A stretch of 64,000 nucleotides of DNA from Rhodanobacter sp. LX-99 (GCF_018599185.1 NZ_JAHFVL010000001.1:2253861-2317860), one strand, 5' to 3'. Shown: positions 49,463 through 58,510, numbered from the stretch's first letter. Notes: generated from the sequence alone by a model not told the origin. Numbers and translations are program-made.

Positions 49463-50071
49463 ATGGTTGCCCAGTCCCAGTCGCCGCTCGTCGAGATGCC
49501 CCTGTTTCCGCTGGCCTCCGTGCTGTTTCCCGGCGGCCAGCTGCAATTGCGCATCTTCGAGCCGCGCTATCTCGACCTGGTGCGGGAGTGCACGCGTCAC
49601 GGCACCGGCTTCGGCGTGTGCCTGATCCTGCAGGGACAGGAAGTGGGCGAGCCGGCGGTGCCGGCGGCGATCGGCACGATCGCGCGGATCAGCGATTTCC
49701 ATCGCGACGACGACGGCCTGCTCGGCATCGTCGCCGAAGGCGGCGCGCGTTTCCGTGTCGCGCGCAGCCGGGTGCGCTCCGATGGCCTGCTGCGTGGCGA
49801 CGTGGAGGTCTGGCCGGACGAACCGGAGCTGCAGGTGCCGGTGGAGTTTGCGCTGCTGCAGACCATCCTCGAGAGGCTGATCGAGACGATGGCGCCACAC
49901 TGGCGCGATGCGCCGCGCAGCGCCTACGACGACGCGAGCTGGCTGGGCTTCCGGCTGGCCGAGCTGCTGCCGCTGGACGCCGGCGAACAGCAGCGCATGC
50001 TCGAACTGAATGATCCGGTGCAACGGCTGGCCGAGTTGCGCGACATCCTGCCGCGCTTCCAGAAGCCGTGA
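49463..50071 (+). CDS. LON N-terminal-domain (substrate-binding) protein
   Basis: 202 residues. The LON substrate-binding fold is seen in MPLFPLASVLFPGGQLQLRI, FEPRYLDLVRECTRHGTGFG, IGTIARISDFHRDDDGLLGI and FRVARSRVRSDGLLRGDVEV, ending with a helical bundle (LAELLPLDAGEQQRMLELND). It lacks the AAA and protease domains of true Lon. Stand-alone versions are common in Proteobacteria; their function is unknown, possibly adaptor-like. ATG 49463 and the in-frame ATG at 49496 are both plausible. It follows mpl after 47 bp. Confidence 0.88.
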   Translation: MVAQSQSPLVEMPLFPLASVLFPGGQLQLRIFEPRYLDLVRECTRHGTGFGVCLILQGQEVGEPAVPAAIGTIARISDFHRDDDGLLGIVAEGGARFRVARSRVRSDGLLRGDVEVWPDEPELQVPVEFALLQTILERLIETMAPHWRDAPRSAYDDASWLGFRLAELLPLDAGEQQRMLELNDPVQRLAELRDILPRFQKP

Positions 50072-50131
50072 ACCAGCCGACGGGCTTTACACTGGCCGGG
50101 TTTCTCTCGCACCCGTGATGGAGTGACGCGC

Positions 50132-50950
50132 ATGGCCAGTCTTGCCGGCAAGACCTTGTTCATCAGCGGTGCCTCGCGCGGCATCGGCCTGGCGATCGCG
50201 CTGCGCGCCGCGCGCGACGGCGCGAACATCGTGATCGCGGCCAAGAGCGGCGTGCCGAATCCGAAGCTGCCCGGCACCATCCACACCGCGGCGGCGGCGG
50301 TCGAGGCGGCCGGCGGCAAGGCGCTGGCGCTGCAGGTGGATATCCGCGAGGAAGCGCAGGTCGTGGCCGCCGCCGCCCAGGCGGCCGAACGCTTCGGCGG
50401 CATCGACATCGTGGTGAACAACGCCAGCGCGATCTGGCTGGCCGGTACCGCCGACACGCCGATGAAGCGCTACGACCTGATGCAGCAGGTCAATACCCGC
50501 GGCACCTTCCTGGTCACCCGCAGTTGCCTGCCGTACCTGAAGCAGGCGGCCAATCCGCATGTGCTGATGCTGTCGCCGCCGCCGAATCTCGATCCGAAAT
50601 GGTTCGCGCCGCACACCGCCTACACCATCGCCAAGTACGGCATGAGCCTGTGCGTGCTTGGCATGAGCCCGGAGTTCGCGCCGCTCGGCATCGCGGTGAA
50701 CGCGCTGTGGCCGCGCACGGTGATCGCCACCGCGGCGATCGGCATGATCGACGGCGTGAGGGCCGAACAGTGCCGCACACCGGAGATCGTGGCCGATGCC
50801 GCCCATGCGATCCTGATCCGTCCGGCACGCGACTACACGGGCCACTTCGCGATCGACGAAGAGATCCTGCGCGAAGCGGGGGTCAGCGATTTCGACGGCT
50901 ATGCCGTGCAGCCGGGTACGCCGCTGCTGCCGGACCTGTTCCTGGACTGA
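50132..50950 (+). CDS. Short-chain dehydrogenase/reductase (HSDL2-like)
   Basis: 272 residues. NAD(P) motif GKTLFISGASRGIGLAIAL (GxxxGxG), IVVNNASAIWLAGTADTPMK (NNAS), a catalytic serine near HVLMLSPPPNLDPKWFAPHT and YTIAKYGMSL with Y-x3-K are all present. The PPPNLDPKWF insertion and the C-terminal RPARDYTGHFAIDEEIL match the HSDL2-type subgroup of peroxisomal/bacterial lipid-related SDRs. The substrate is unknown. TGGAG at 50118-50122 supports ATG 50132. It is the last of an apparent adk-mpl-LON-SDR run on this strand. Confidence 0.9.
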   Translation: MASLAGKTLFISGASRGIGLAIALRAARDGANIVIAAKSGVPNPKLPGTIHTAAAAVEAAGGKALALQVDIREEAQVVAAAAQAAERFGGIDIVVNNASAIWLAGTADTPMKRYDLMQQVNTRGTFLVTRSCLPYLKQAANPHVLMLSPPPNLDPKWFAPHTAYTIAKYGMSLCVLGMSPEFAPLGIAVNALWPRTVIATAAIGMIDGVRAEQCRTPEIVADAAHAILIRPARDYTGHFAIDEEILREAGVSDFDGYAVQPGTPLLPDLFLD

Positions 50951-51084
50951 GAGCCCGGCTCTCGCGACCAGGGCGAAACCCGGCAGCGATCAAGGTGATT
51001 CGCCTATGTCCGCAGGCGCCGTCCCTTCCCAGGCGGTCGTCCAGAAGATTTTGTTTTTTCACATATTGCCCATTTTTTCGGGCG

Positions 51085-51090
51085 TATATT
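51085..51090 (+). promoter_or_regulatory. Putative -10 element upstream of VpsR-like gene
   Basis: TATATT within an unusually AT-rich segment (about 51045-51110) in otherwise GC-rich DNA. No convincing -35 or sigma54 (GG-N10-GC) box was seen. Confidence 0.35.
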
Positions 51091-51222
51091 GCGTGACGCA
51101 CATCACACTTTTGCAGCAACCGGGGCGCAGGATGCGGCTGCAAGAGTCAGCGGGATCGCACGCCAGCCCGGCGTGTCGTCCCGAACCGCAACTGCGACCT
51201 TGGGGACAGGGGGGTCAGTGCC

Positions 51223-52644
51223 ATGACGGACAATCAGGTAGCCAGGCGTTGCGTGGTCTGGTTCGGCCAGCCGACGGATGAGGAATGCGCCTGCCTGGCG
51301 CGGGCTGGCTGGCGTACCAGGATCGGCGATGCGCAATTGCGGGGCGGCGTGGGCATGCGGCGCGACGATATCGTGGTGGCCATGGCCGATCTGCGCCGCA
51401 GCGATGCCGACACGGTGCAGGCGATGGCCCAGTTGATGGCCAACCACCCGTGGCTGCCCTGGCTGGCCCTGGTGTCCCAGGAGACCGCCGCCAATACGCC
51501 GGAAGTGGAACGCATCCTGCGCGCCAGCGTGGACTTCTTCACGGCGCCAGTCGACATGAAGCGCCTGACCGATACCCTGATGAAGTGCGGCAAGGGCTGG
51601 ACGCCGGCCGCGGAAAAGGCGGATATCCCCGGCATCATGGCCGCGCAGAGCCCGGCGATGTGCGCCACGGTGGCCAGCCTGCGCAAATATGCGCCGGTGG
51701 ACCTGCCGGTGCTGATCACCGGCGAGACCGGTAGCGGCAAGGAAGTGGCGGCGCGTGCGCTGCACGCCCTGTCGGCGCGTCGCGAGCGGCCCTTCGTCGC
51801 CATCAATTGCGGTGCGTTGCCGCCGAACCTGGTGCAGTCCGAACTGTTCGGCCACGAGCGCGGCGCCTTCACCGGCGCGAATGCGCGGCGCATCGGACAT
51901 TTCGAGGCCGCCTGCGGCGGCACGGTGTTCCTCGACGAGATCGGCGACTTGCCGCCCGATGCCCAGGCCAGCCTGCTGCGCCTGTTGCAGGAAGGCACGC
52001 TGGTGCGCGTGGGCTCGAGCCAGCCGGTCAAGCTGGACGTGCGCGTGCTGGCCGCCACGCACGTGGACCTGGAGTCGGTGGTGGCGCAGGGCGGCTTCCG
52101 CGAGGACCTGTACTACCGGCTCAACGTGCTGCGTCTGCGCATGCCCGCATTGCGCCAACGCGGGGGCGACGTCGAGCTGCTCGCGCAGAATTTCCTGGAC
52201 GCATTCCGTCTCCGCCACCCGGGCCGTGCCCGCACGTTCAGCGGCAGCGCGCGGCAGGCCATGCGCGAATTCGACTGGCCCGGCAATGTGCGCGAGCTGC
52301 TCAATCGCGTGCAGCGTGCCGCGGTCGTCGCCGAGGGCACGCTGATCAGCGCGGCCGATCTCGACCTGCAGGATGCGCAGCCCTCTGCCACTCCTCGTTC
52401 CAGCCTCGGCCTGACGCGTGTTTCGGCCGAGCGCGAGGCGGTGCTGAACTGCCTGCGCGAAAGCCGCTACAACATCAGCGAATGCGCGCGGCGACTCAAC
52501 GTGTCGCGGGTCACCGTGTATCGCCTGTGCAAGAAGCACCGGCTGGAACTGGACGGGTTGCGGGGCAATGGCCTCCCCTTTCGCGCTGGACGACCCGTCG
52601 CAAGTGTGAACGCCACCAGGCGGCCGGTGATTCAGAACATGTAG
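51223..52644 (+). CDS. VpsR-like sigma54-interacting transcriptional activator
   Basis: 473 residues. The first 125 or so resemble a degenerate receiver (VVWFGQPTDEECACLARAGW; no canonical phospho-Asp site identified). The AAA+ domain has Walker A GETGSGKEVAARAL near 167, the sigma54-contact loop GAFTGA near 214, Walker B GGTVFLDEIGDLPP, and FREDLYYRLNVLRLRMPALR. The C-terminal Fis-type helix-turn-helix is NISECARRLNVSRVTVYRLC. VpsR binds c-di-GMP and activates exopolysaccharide genes in Vibrio without sigma54 control; that role here is inferred only from the architecture. No EPS genes adjoin it. A weak convergent gene candidate overlaps its end by 13 bp. Confidence 0.87.
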   Translation: MTDNQVARRCVVWFGQPTDEECACLARAGWRTRIGDAQLRGGVGMRRDDIVVAMADLRRSDADTVQAMAQLMANHPWLPWLALVSQETAANTPEVERILRASVDFFTAPVDMKRLTDTLMKCGKGWTPAAEKADIPGIMAAQSPAMCATVASLRKYAPVDLPVLITGETGSGKEVAARALHALSARRERPFVAINCGALPPNLVQSELFGHERGAFTGANARRIGHFEAACGGTVFLDEIGDLPPDAQASLLRLLQEGTLVRVGSSQPVKLDVRVLAATHVDLESVVAQGGFREDLYYRLNVLRLRMPALRQRGGDVELLAQNFLDAFRLRHPGRARTFSGSARQAMREFDWPGNVRELLNRVQRAAVVAEGTLISAADLDLQDAQPSATPRSSLGLTRVSAEREAVLNCLRESRYNISECARRLNVSRVTVYRLCKKHRLELDGLRGNGLPFRAGRPVASVNATRRPVIQNM

Positions 52645-52828
52645 GGAATCCTGAAAGCCAGCGGCATCTGGCGGTTGCGCGGCATCGGGCGCGGGCGTTC
52701 CTCGTCGATGCGGTGCCGCGGCTGCGCATGCCGAGTGATTCCACGTAGTGCTTGACGCCAAGCATGGGGAAGCAGCGCTGTTTCATCCACTCCACATCGG
52801 CGACGCCGCAGTTGTGGTCACGTCGCAT
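52632..52828 (-). pseudogene. Candidate small gene with apparent 1-bp frameshift
   Basis: From ATG 52828 (GGGAAG 6 bases upstream) one frame reads DVEWMKQRCFPMLGVKHYVE to about 52730. Then another frame continues naturally as HRIDEERPRPMPRNRQMPLA to a stop at 52632-52634. Adding one C at 52730-52732 (CTCGGC to CTCGGCC) would join them into a protein of about 65 residues. Both halves look protein-like, but I recognise no family. Chance open frames are common in such GC-rich DNA. Confidence 0.3.
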
Positions 52829-52866
52829 CGACGACTTCCCGTGAATTCGTTCCCTGAGGAGGAAGT

Positions 52867-52897
52867 CCCCCCGGCCCGCAGGGGACAGGCCGGGGGG
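52867..52897. terminator. GC-rich hairpin, possible terminator downstream of VpsR-like gene
   Basis: CCCCCCGGCC (52867-52876) pairs with 52888-52897 around an 11-base loop. Only two T's follow, 223 bp after the stop of the activator gene. Confidence 0.4.
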
Positions 52898-52966
52898 GTT
52901 CCGTTGGTGCCCGGCTACAGGTTGCCGGGTTACCGCCCTCGTTAGCCGCTTGCGCGGCTTTCCGTG

Positions 52967-53292
52967 TCATTCGCCGCCACCGCCCGAGGGCGGTGGGGTT
53001 GCCGTGTCCGGTTGCGCCACGGCCTGCGCCAGGCTGTTCGTCTGCCGAGCGCGCGGGCTATCCCGTACCGGGGCGACGGATCGACCATCAGCGCCATTCC
53101 CGGCGGCGCCGGGTGATGCGCCGGACGCGTGGAGACGTCGGCCAGGAGCACGACATCCCCCGGCCGGGCCTTCACGGCCTGCTGGGCGTCGGCGGCAAGC
53201 AGGCTGGCTGGCAGCAGCGCACCCAGCGTCAGCACGGTGCAGTCTCGATGAACCGACGACGGTGGCACGGATACATGACGCTTCCTCGGCAT
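52967..53292 (-). pseudogene. Candidate small secreted protein gene with apparent 1-bp frameshift
   Basis: From ATG 53292 one frame has a hydrophobic signal-like stretch (TVLTLGALLPASLLAADAQQ) and then RPGDVVLLADVSTRPA and PAPPGMALMVDPSPRYGIA. It loses protein character near 53045, while the next frame continues as TNSLAQAVAQPDTATPPPSG and ends GGGGE-stop at 52967. A missing C at 53044-53046 (CTCGGCCAG to CTCGGCAG) would explain the break. No family is recognised with confidence. It could be a pseudogene, a sequencing error, or chance; the intact form would be about 108 residues. Confidence 0.4.
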
Positions 53293-53470
53293 GGGTCCCC
53301 ACGCCGGATGAGCAATCCACGTGCCATTCGCGACAAAGCCCGTTGCAGCGCGGTTTGCGGCGATCGGGCTCGGTTCGAGCCGTGGCGTCGTCGTATCGTC
53401 GCGGATACACCGGCGATCCGCGTCGGGCGGCGCGTGCGCGTGGCGGTGCGCTGCAACTGCGTTGTGATGG

Positions 53471-53512
53471 GTTGTAACGCGGGCGATACAGTCCGTCGGC
53501 AGGTGTTACAAC
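53471..53512. promoter_or_regulatory. Inverted repeat GTTGTAAC...GTTACAAC upstream of the argD-type gene
   Basis: Two perfect 8-bp arms (53471-53478 and 53505-53512) separated by 26 bp, ending about 100 bp before the aminotransferase start. It could be a regulator site. The rest of 53293-53613 shows no gene. Confidence 0.4.
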
Positions 53513-53613
53513 GGCAGGCGTGATTGTGCGTGGCCGCGGCGTGGCTCTACGATGCGCGCCACGCAACACCCGTCGTCCATCCAGCGGTCCGCGCCGCCAC
53601 CTCGAGAACCCCC

Positions 53614-54840
53614 ATGCACGAACAACCCTCTGCCCTGATCGAACTCGGCAAGCGCTACTGGCTGCCGGTATACAAGCCGCGCGAACTGGTGCTCGACCAC
53701 GGCAAGGGCGCCCGGGTGTGGGATACCGAAGGCCGCGATTATGTGGACTTCGGCGCCGGCATCGCGGTAAACGCACTCGGCCACCAGGACCCGGATCTGC
53801 TTGCCGCGCTGGTCGCGCAGGCGCACAAGTTGTGGCACAGCAGCAACGTGTTCTACACCGAGCCGCCGCTGCGGCTGGCCGAGGAGCTGGTGCGCGCCTC
53901 GCATTTCGCCGAGCGCGTGTTCCTGTGCAATTCGGGCGCCGAAGCGAACGAGGCGGCGATCAAGCTGGTGCGCAAGTGGGCGGCGTCGAAGGGGCGCGCG
54001 CCGGAGCAGCGCGGCATCCTCACGTTCAGGGGATCGTTCCACGGCCGCACGCTGGCCACGGTCACCGCCACCGCGCAGCCGAAGTACCAGGCGGGCTACG
54101 AGCCGTTGCCGGCGGGTTTCGGCTACGCGGATTTCAACGATGTCGCCGCACTGGAGGCGGCGTTCGCCACGGGCGACATCGCCGCCGTGATGCTGGAGCC
54201 GGTGCAGGGCGAAGGCGGCGTGCTGCCGGCCGCGCCGGGTTTCCTCAAGCGCGTCCGCGAACTATGCGATCAGCATGACGCGCTGCTGGTGCTGGACGAG
54301 ATCCAGTGCGGCATGGGCCGCACCGGAACGCTGTTCGCGCACGCGCACGACGACGTCACGCCGGACATCGTGACCCTGGCCAAGGCGCTCGGCTGCGGCT
54401 TTCCGATCGGTGCGATGCTGGCCGGCCCGAGGGTGGCCGAGGTGATGCAGTACGGTGCGCACGGCACCACCTTCGGCGGCAATCCGATGGCCGCCGCGGT
54501 CGCACGTGTCGCGCTGGCCAAGCTGGCCTCGCCGGCAGTGCTGATGAACGTGGAGCGGCAGGCGAACGACCTGCGCGCCGGGCTGGCCCGGATCAATCGC
54601 GAGTTGCCGGTATTCGCCGAGGTGCGCGGTCGCGGCCTGATGATCGGCGCGGTGCTGGCGGATGCCTACAAGGGCGAGGCGGGAGCGATCCTCGACTGTG
54701 CCGCCGCGCATGGCCTGCTGCTGCTGCAGGCTGGGCCCGACGTGCTGCGCTTCGTGCCGCCGCTGACGATCACCGACGAAGAACTGGCGGAGGGCCTTGC
54801 GCGCCTGCACGCGGCCTTGGACGACTTTGTGGCAGGCTGA
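53614..54840 (+). CDS. argD: Acetylornithine/succinylornithine-type aminotransferase
   Basis: 408 residues, class III PLP enzyme. [80 protein letters not shown] and K257 (PLP lysine in [18 protein letters not shown]) are all present, and [19 protein letters not shown] follows. It swaps an amino group between N-acetylornithine and 2-oxoglutarate in arginine synthesis, or acts in arginine degradation (AstC); the two are hard to separate here. Xanthomonads make arginine through N-acetylcitrulline, so the exact substrate is uncertain. It is followed by gloA after 40 bp. Confidence 0.88.
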   Translation: MHEQPSALIELGKRYWLPVYKPRELVLDHGKGARVWDTEGRDYVDFGAGIAVNALGHQDPDLLAALVAQAHKLWHSSNVFYTEPPLRLAEELVRASHFAERVFLCNSGAEANEAAIKLVRKWAASKGRAPEQRGILTFRGSFHGRTLATVTATAQPKYQAGYEPLPAGFGYADFNDVAALEAAFATGDIAAVMLEPVQGEGGVLPAAPGFLKRVRELCDQHDALLVLDEIQCGMGRTGTLFAHAHDDVTPDIVTLAKALGCGFPIGAMLAGPRVAEVMQYGAHGTTFGGNPMAAAVARVALAKLASPAVLMNVERQANDLRAGLARINRELPVFAEVRGRGLMIGAVLADAYKGEAGAILDCAAAHGLLLLQAGPDVLRFVPPLTITDEELAEGLARLHAALDDFVAG

Positions 54841-54880
54841 GTCGAGACTCTCGTACCGCCCGCCAATCAGGAGCATACCG

Positions 54881-55300
54881 ATGAAATATCTGCACACCAT
54901 GGTGCGCGTGCGCGATCTCGACGCATCGCTGCGTTTCTATTGCGAAGGCCTCGGCTTGCGCGAGGTGCGCCGCAAGGAAGTGCCGGAGGGCAAGTACACG
55001 CTGGTGTTCCTGTCGGCGCCGGACAGTCCCGAGGCCGAGATCGAGCTGACCTGGAACTGGGACTCGCCGGAGGACTACGGTTCGGCGCGCAACTTCGGCC
55101 ATCTGGCATTCCGCGTCGAGGACATCTACGCCACCTGCGCGCGCCTGCAGGCGATGGGCTGCACCATCCACCGCCCGCCGCGCGACGGCCACATGGCCTT
55201 CGTGCGCTCGCCCGACCTGATCTCGATCGAGCTGCTGCAGGAAGGCCATCTGCCGCCGCGCGTGCCGTGGGCGTCGATGCCGAATACCGGCAGCTGGTGA
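54881..55300 (+). CDS. gloA: Lactoylglutathione lyase (glyoxalase I)
   Basis: 139 residues. It opens [20 protein letters not shown] with the metal His at H6, then [20 protein letters not shown] with the catalytic Glu, the [20 protein letters not shown]is and [13 protein letters not shown] with the last Glu. These are the four metal ligands of glyoxalase I. It isomerises the hemithioacetal of methylglyoxal and glutathione, detoxifying methylglyoxal. CAGGAG lies 8 bases before the ATG. It sits directly behind the aminotransferase gene, with its stop 2 bp from the convergent hemL stop. Confidence 0.93.
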   Translation: MKYLHTMVRVRDLDASLRFYCEGLGLREVRRKEVPEGKYTLVFLSAPDSPEAEIELTWNWDSPEDYGSARNFGHLAFRVEDIYATCARLQAMGCTIHRPPRDGHMAFVRSPDLISIELLQEGHLPPRVPWASMPNTGSW

Positions 55301-55301
55301 A

Positions 55302-56582
55302 TCAGCCCTTCGCGTCGCGCAGGGCGCCACGCGCGGCTTCCAGCGTGTCGGCGATGTCCTGGTCGGTGTGCGCACTGGACATGAAGCCGGCCTCGAACGC
55401 CGATGGCGCCAGGTACACGCCGCGCTTCAGCATGCCGTGGAAGAAACGGTTGAACAGCGCCACGTCCGCCGCCGTCGCCTGCGCGTAGCTCCGCACTTTT
55501 TCGGTGCTGAAGAACAGGCCGAACATGCCGCCCACGCGGTTGGTGCTGAACGCGACGCCTTCGCCGTCGGCCACCGACTGCAAGCCATCGCAGAGCAGGC
55601 GCGTGCGAGCGGCCAGCTTGTCGTGGAAGCCGGGCGCCTGGATCAGCTCCAGCATCGCCAGGCCCGCCGCCATCGCCACCGGATTGCCGCTCAGCGTACC
55701 GGCCTGGTAGATCGGGCCGGCCGGGGCGATCTGTTCCATCAGTTCGCGGCGGCCGCCGTAAGCGCCCACCGGCATGCCGCCGCCGATGATCTTGCCGAAG
55801 GTGGTGAGGTCCGGTGTCACGCCGTAGTGCGCCTGCGCGCCGCCGAGCGCCACGCGGAAACCGGTCATCACCTCGTCGAAGATCAGCAGCACGCCGTACT
55901 GCGTGCACAGTTCGCGCAGGCCCTGCAGATAGCCATCGACCGGCGGGATGCAATTCATGTTGCCGGCGACCGGCTCGATGATCAGGCCGGCGATCTCGTT
56001 GCCCTGTTCGGCGAACAATGCCTTCGCGGCGTCGAGGTCGTTGTACGGCAGGGTCAGGGTGAGGTCGGCGTTCGCCTTCGGCACGCCCGGCGAGGTCGGC
56101 ACGCCGAAGGTCAGCGCGCCGGAGCCGGCCTTGACCAGGAAGCTGTCGCCGTGGCCGTGGTAGCAGCCTTCGAATTTCACGATCTTCGCCCGGCCGGTGG
56201 CGCCGCGGGCAAGGCGGATCGCCGACATCGTCGCCTCGGTGCCGGAGTTGACCATGCGCACCATCTCGACCGAGGGAACCAGCCGGGTGATCGTCTCGGC
56301 CATGGTCACCTCGGCCGGGCAGGGCGTGCCGAACGACAGGCCATGCTGCACCGCGCGTTCGACCGCCTCGCGCACGGCGGGATGGTTGTGGCCGACGATC
56401 ATCGGCCCCCACGAGCCGACGTAGTCGATGTAGCGCGTGCCTTCGACGTCCCACAGGTACGCGGCGTCCGCCCGTGCGGTGAAGAACGGCTCGCCGCCGA
56501 CCGACTTGAACGCGCGCACCGGCGAGTTCACGCCGCCGGGCATCAGCTTCAGGGCGCGCTGGAAAAGTTCGTGGTTGGTCAT
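55302..56582 (-). CDS. hemL: Glutamate-1-semialdehyde 2,1-aminomutase
   Basis: 426 residues, the family length. Class III aminotransferase fold with PLP lysine K264 in [18 protein letters not shown], plus [59 protein letters not shown] and [20 protein letters not shown]. It makes 5-aminolevulinate, the first committed tetrapyrrole precursor, in the C5 pathway. Its ATG overlaps the thiE stop by 4 bp, so thiE-hemL is one translationally coupled unit. Confidence 0.97.
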   Translation of the reverse strand: MTNHELFQRALKLMPGGVNSPVRAFKSVGGEPFFTARADAAYLWDVEGTRYIDYVGSWGPMIVGHNHPAVREAVERAVQHGLSFGTPCPAEVTMAETITRLVPSVEMVRMVNSGTEATMSAIRLARGATGRAKIVKFEGCYHGHGDSFLVKAGSGALTFGVPTSPGVPKANADLTLTLPYNDLDAAKALFAEQGNEIAGLIIEPVAGNMNCIPPVDGYLQGLRELCTQYGVLLIFDEVMTGFRVALGGAQAHYGVTPDLTTFGKIIGGGMPVGAYGGRRELMEQIAPAGPIYQAGTLSGNPVAMAAGLAMLELIQAPGFHDKLAARTRLLCDGLQSVADGEGVAFSTNRVGGMFGLFFSTEKVRSYAQATAADVALFNRFFHGMLKRGVYLAPSAFEAGFMSSAHTDQDIADTLEAARGALRDAKG

Positions 56583-57223
56583 CGTGCGGATTCTCGGTCG
56601 AGGGAGTACAGGTCGGCGAAACGTCGCGCGGCGGCGCGCACATCGGCAGCGGCGAACAGGGCGGTGATCGCGGCCAGGTATTCGGCGCCGGCTTCGACCA
56701 GCGAAGCGCCATTGTCCGGCGTGATCCCGCCGATCGCCACCCGCGGCACGCCGAGCGCGGCGCTTTGTCTCAGCAGGTCGATCGGGACGCGCGCTGCCAG
56801 CGGCTTGGTGGGCGAGGGAAAGAATGCGCCGAACGACACGTAGCTGGCGCCGGCGCGCGCGGCGGCCTGCGCACGCGGCAGCGAGCCGTAGCACGACACG
56901 CCGACGATCGCGTGTTCGCCCAGCACGGCACGCACGGCGACCGGATCGTCGTCGTCGCGGCCCAGATGCACGCCGCTGGCGCCAACGGCCAGAGCCAGCG
57001 CGATATCGTGGTCGATGATCAGCGGCACGCCGTGGGCATGACACAACTGTGCGAGCGCCGTCGCTTCGGCACGGCGCCGCGCCGTGTCGTCGCTCAAGTC
57101 GCGGTATTGCAGCAGCCTCGTGCCGCCGGCCAGTGCTTGCGCGACGACGTCGAGCAGATCGGCGCGCGGCCCATCGGTGATGGCGTACAGGCCGCGGCCC
57201 GGGTGGGGTGGGGGCATCATCAA
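56579..57223 (-). CDS. thiE: Thiamine-phosphate synthase
   Basis: 214 residues, (beta/alpha)8 barrel. [40 protein letters not shown] (diphosphate contact), [36 protein letters not shown] and [20 protein letters not shown] match the family. It joins the pyrimidine and thiazole halves of thiamine. It is upstream of and coupled to hemL, and diverges from the rubredoxin gene across 110 bp; thiE-hemL/rubredoxin is a known neighbourhood in related genomes. Start alternatives at the MMM run are within three residues. Confidence 0.95.
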   Translation of the reverse strand: MMMPPPHPGRGLYAITDGPRADLLDVVAQALAGGTRLLQYRDLSDDTARRRAEATALAQLCHAHGVPLIIDHDIALALAVGASGVHLGRDDDDPVAVRAVLGEHAIVGVSCYGSLPRAQAAARAGASYVSFGAFFPSPTKPLAARVPIDLLRQSAALGVPRVAIGGITPDNGASLVEAGAEYLAAITALFAAADVRAAARRFADLYSLDRESAR

Positions 57224-57333
57224 ATCATGGCCTCGCGAGCGTGGTGGAAAGGGTGGCGACGTCGTCGCGCTTTCGTATTGTCGGGCGAGTTGCGAGAATG
57301 CTCCATTCCCCAGAGATCCGAAGAAGCCTGATC

Positions 57334-57528
57334 ATGAGCCAGAGTTCCACCGAAACCGCCTTGCGCAAATGGATGTGCGTCGTCTGCGGCTACATCTATG
57401 ACGAAGCCGTGGGCGTGCCCGATGAAGGGATTCCCGCCGGTACTCGCTGGGAAGATGTGCCCGATACCTGGACCTGCCCGGATTGCGGCACCACCAAGGA
57501 CGATTTCGAGATGATCGAGCTCGACTGA
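57334..57528 (+). CDS. Rubredoxin
   Basis: 64 residues. Two CxxC metal-binding knuckles, MCVVCGYIYDEAVGVPDEG and WTCPDCGTTKDDFEM, with GIPAGTRWEDVPDTW between them, are diagnostic. It binds one iron with four cysteines and passes single electrons, often to alkane hydroxylases or oxygen-stress reductases; the partner is not visible here. A 10-residue N-terminal extension (MSQSSTETAL) precedes the core. It diverges from thiE. Confidence 0.96.
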   Translation: MSQSSTETALRKWMCVVCGYIYDEAVGVPDEGIPAGTRWEDVPDTWTCPDCGTTKDDFEMIELD

Positions 57529-57637
57529 GCGCCGATTCCTGCCCGCAAACGGCCCGATCCCGTCAGTGCATTGACCGGGCCGCCTGCTCTGATGTTCCTG
57601 CGCCCGGCCACGCGGCGCGCCATACGGGGAACATCCC

Positions 57638-57844
57638 ATGCAACAGTTCATTCCGCTCGAAGACGACTGGGACGCACTGGAAAACCTGCGTCCCGAAGAC
57701 CTGATTCCCTATCGTGTCGGCATGCTCGACGCGCCGCGTGCAGCCGCTCAGCGCACCGGCCCGATGTCGCCGTCGATCTTCAGCGCGTCGCCCAGCTTCG
57801 CCCCGATGCGCTGCGCCGTGCCGGCAGACAGCTCCAGTACGTAG
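57638..57844 (+). CDS. Possible small protein overlapping the DUF192 gene
   Basis: 68 residues if the full frame is used. The first 36 (MQQFIPLEDDWDALENLRPE, DLIPYRVGML) lie in free DNA and read like a genuine acidic protein start, with GGGGAA upstream. The rest is antisense to the 3' end of the lipoprotein gene and Ser/Pro-rich. Convergent overlap of 97 bp would be unusual. I recognise no function. Confidence 0.4.
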   Translation: MQQFIPLEDDWDALENLRPEDLIPYRVGMLDAPRAAAQRTGPMSPSIFSASPSFAPMRCAVPADSSST

Positions 57845-58200
57845 ATCGCCGGCGCGTCGCTGGGATAGGTCGGGCAGGGATCGGCCTTGCATGGCGGCAC
57901 GTCCAGCCGCATCGAGACCAGTCGGCGCTCCGCATCGAAATACAGGATGTCCAGCGGGATCAGCGTGTTCTTCATCCAGAACGCCTGCGGCCCGGTGTAG
58001 GGAAACACGAACAGCATGCCGTGGTCGGGCGCCAGCGTGGTGCGCATCATCAGGCCGCGCTGTCGACTGGCGTCGTCGGTGGCGAGCTCCACCGAAAAAC
58101 GCTGCCCATGCAGCTCGACCGCCGGCTTTGCGGACTGCGCGGGGGCGCTGCCGGAACAGCCGGCCAGCAGGAAGAGCATCGGGACAATCCATCGTTTCAT
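57748..58200 (-). CDS. DUF192-family lipoprotein
   Basis: 150 residues. The start MKRWIVPMLFLLAGCSGS contains a lipobox (LAGC), so it should be lipid-anchored. The DUF192 core follows: ELHGQRFSVELATDDASRQR, GLMMRTTLAPDHGMLFVFPY, TGPQAFWMKNTLIPLDILYF, and VLELSAGTAQRIGAKLGDAL. The family is found across Proteobacteria, with no defined activity. ATG 58200 was preferred to 58281 because it starts the lipoprotein signal directly. It faces the rRNA operon, whose promoter begins 197 bp away. Confidence 0.9.
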   Translation of the reverse strand: MKRWIVPMLFLLAGCSGSAPAQSAKPAVELHGQRFSVELATDDASRQRGLMMRTTLAPDHGMLFVFPYTGPQAFWMKNTLIPLDILYFDAERRLVSMRLDVPPCKADPCPTYPSDAPAIYVLELSAGTAQRIGAKLGDALKIDGDIGPVR

Positions 58201-58396
58201 CGCAGGCACTCGTCGCGGGCGGGAAGACGCGAGGAGCAGTGTAGCGCTGCGGCCAACTGCGCTTCTGAGAGAAAAGTGCATGCGCCCCCTTCCCAGATGC
58301 GCGGCGCGGCGCTATGATTCTCGCCCCTTCGACGAGGCGCCCTTTCGCGAAGGTTTCCGCAACACTCCACGCTGAAAAATTTCTTGGCTGAAGGTG

Positions 58397-58424
58397 TTGA
58401 CGGTGTAGAAAAGCGATGTAGAAT
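58397..58424 (+). promoter_or_regulatory. rRNA operon promoter (P1-like)
   Basis: TTGACG (58397-58402), a 16-bp spacer and TAGAAT (58419-58424), preceded by an A/T-rich UP-element-like GAAAAATTTCTT (58373-58384). It lies 228 bp before the 16S start, which fits rRNA promoters. Confidence 0.75.
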
Positions 58425-58484
58425 GGGCGGCTCACCCGGGACGAAAGGTTGCGGGGTGATCACCGAAACGGTGGTCGGCGAGAA

Positions 58485-58495
58485 GATCTTTGACA
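58485..58495 (+). promoter_or_regulatory. boxA-like antitermination site, 16S leader
   Basis: GATCTTTGACA resembles the rrn boxA core (TGCTCTTTAACA), used with NusB/NusE to resist premature termination. Another boxA-like stretch occurs before the 23S gene. Confidence 0.55.
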
Positions 58496-58510
58496 GTGTG
58501 CGCAGGTGAA

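Noticed and set aside
51030..51110. Possible sigma54 promoter or attachment site in the AT-rich segment before the VpsR-like gene
   Set aside because: No GG-N10-GC pair at proper spacing, no direct repeats, integrase or tRNA nearby.
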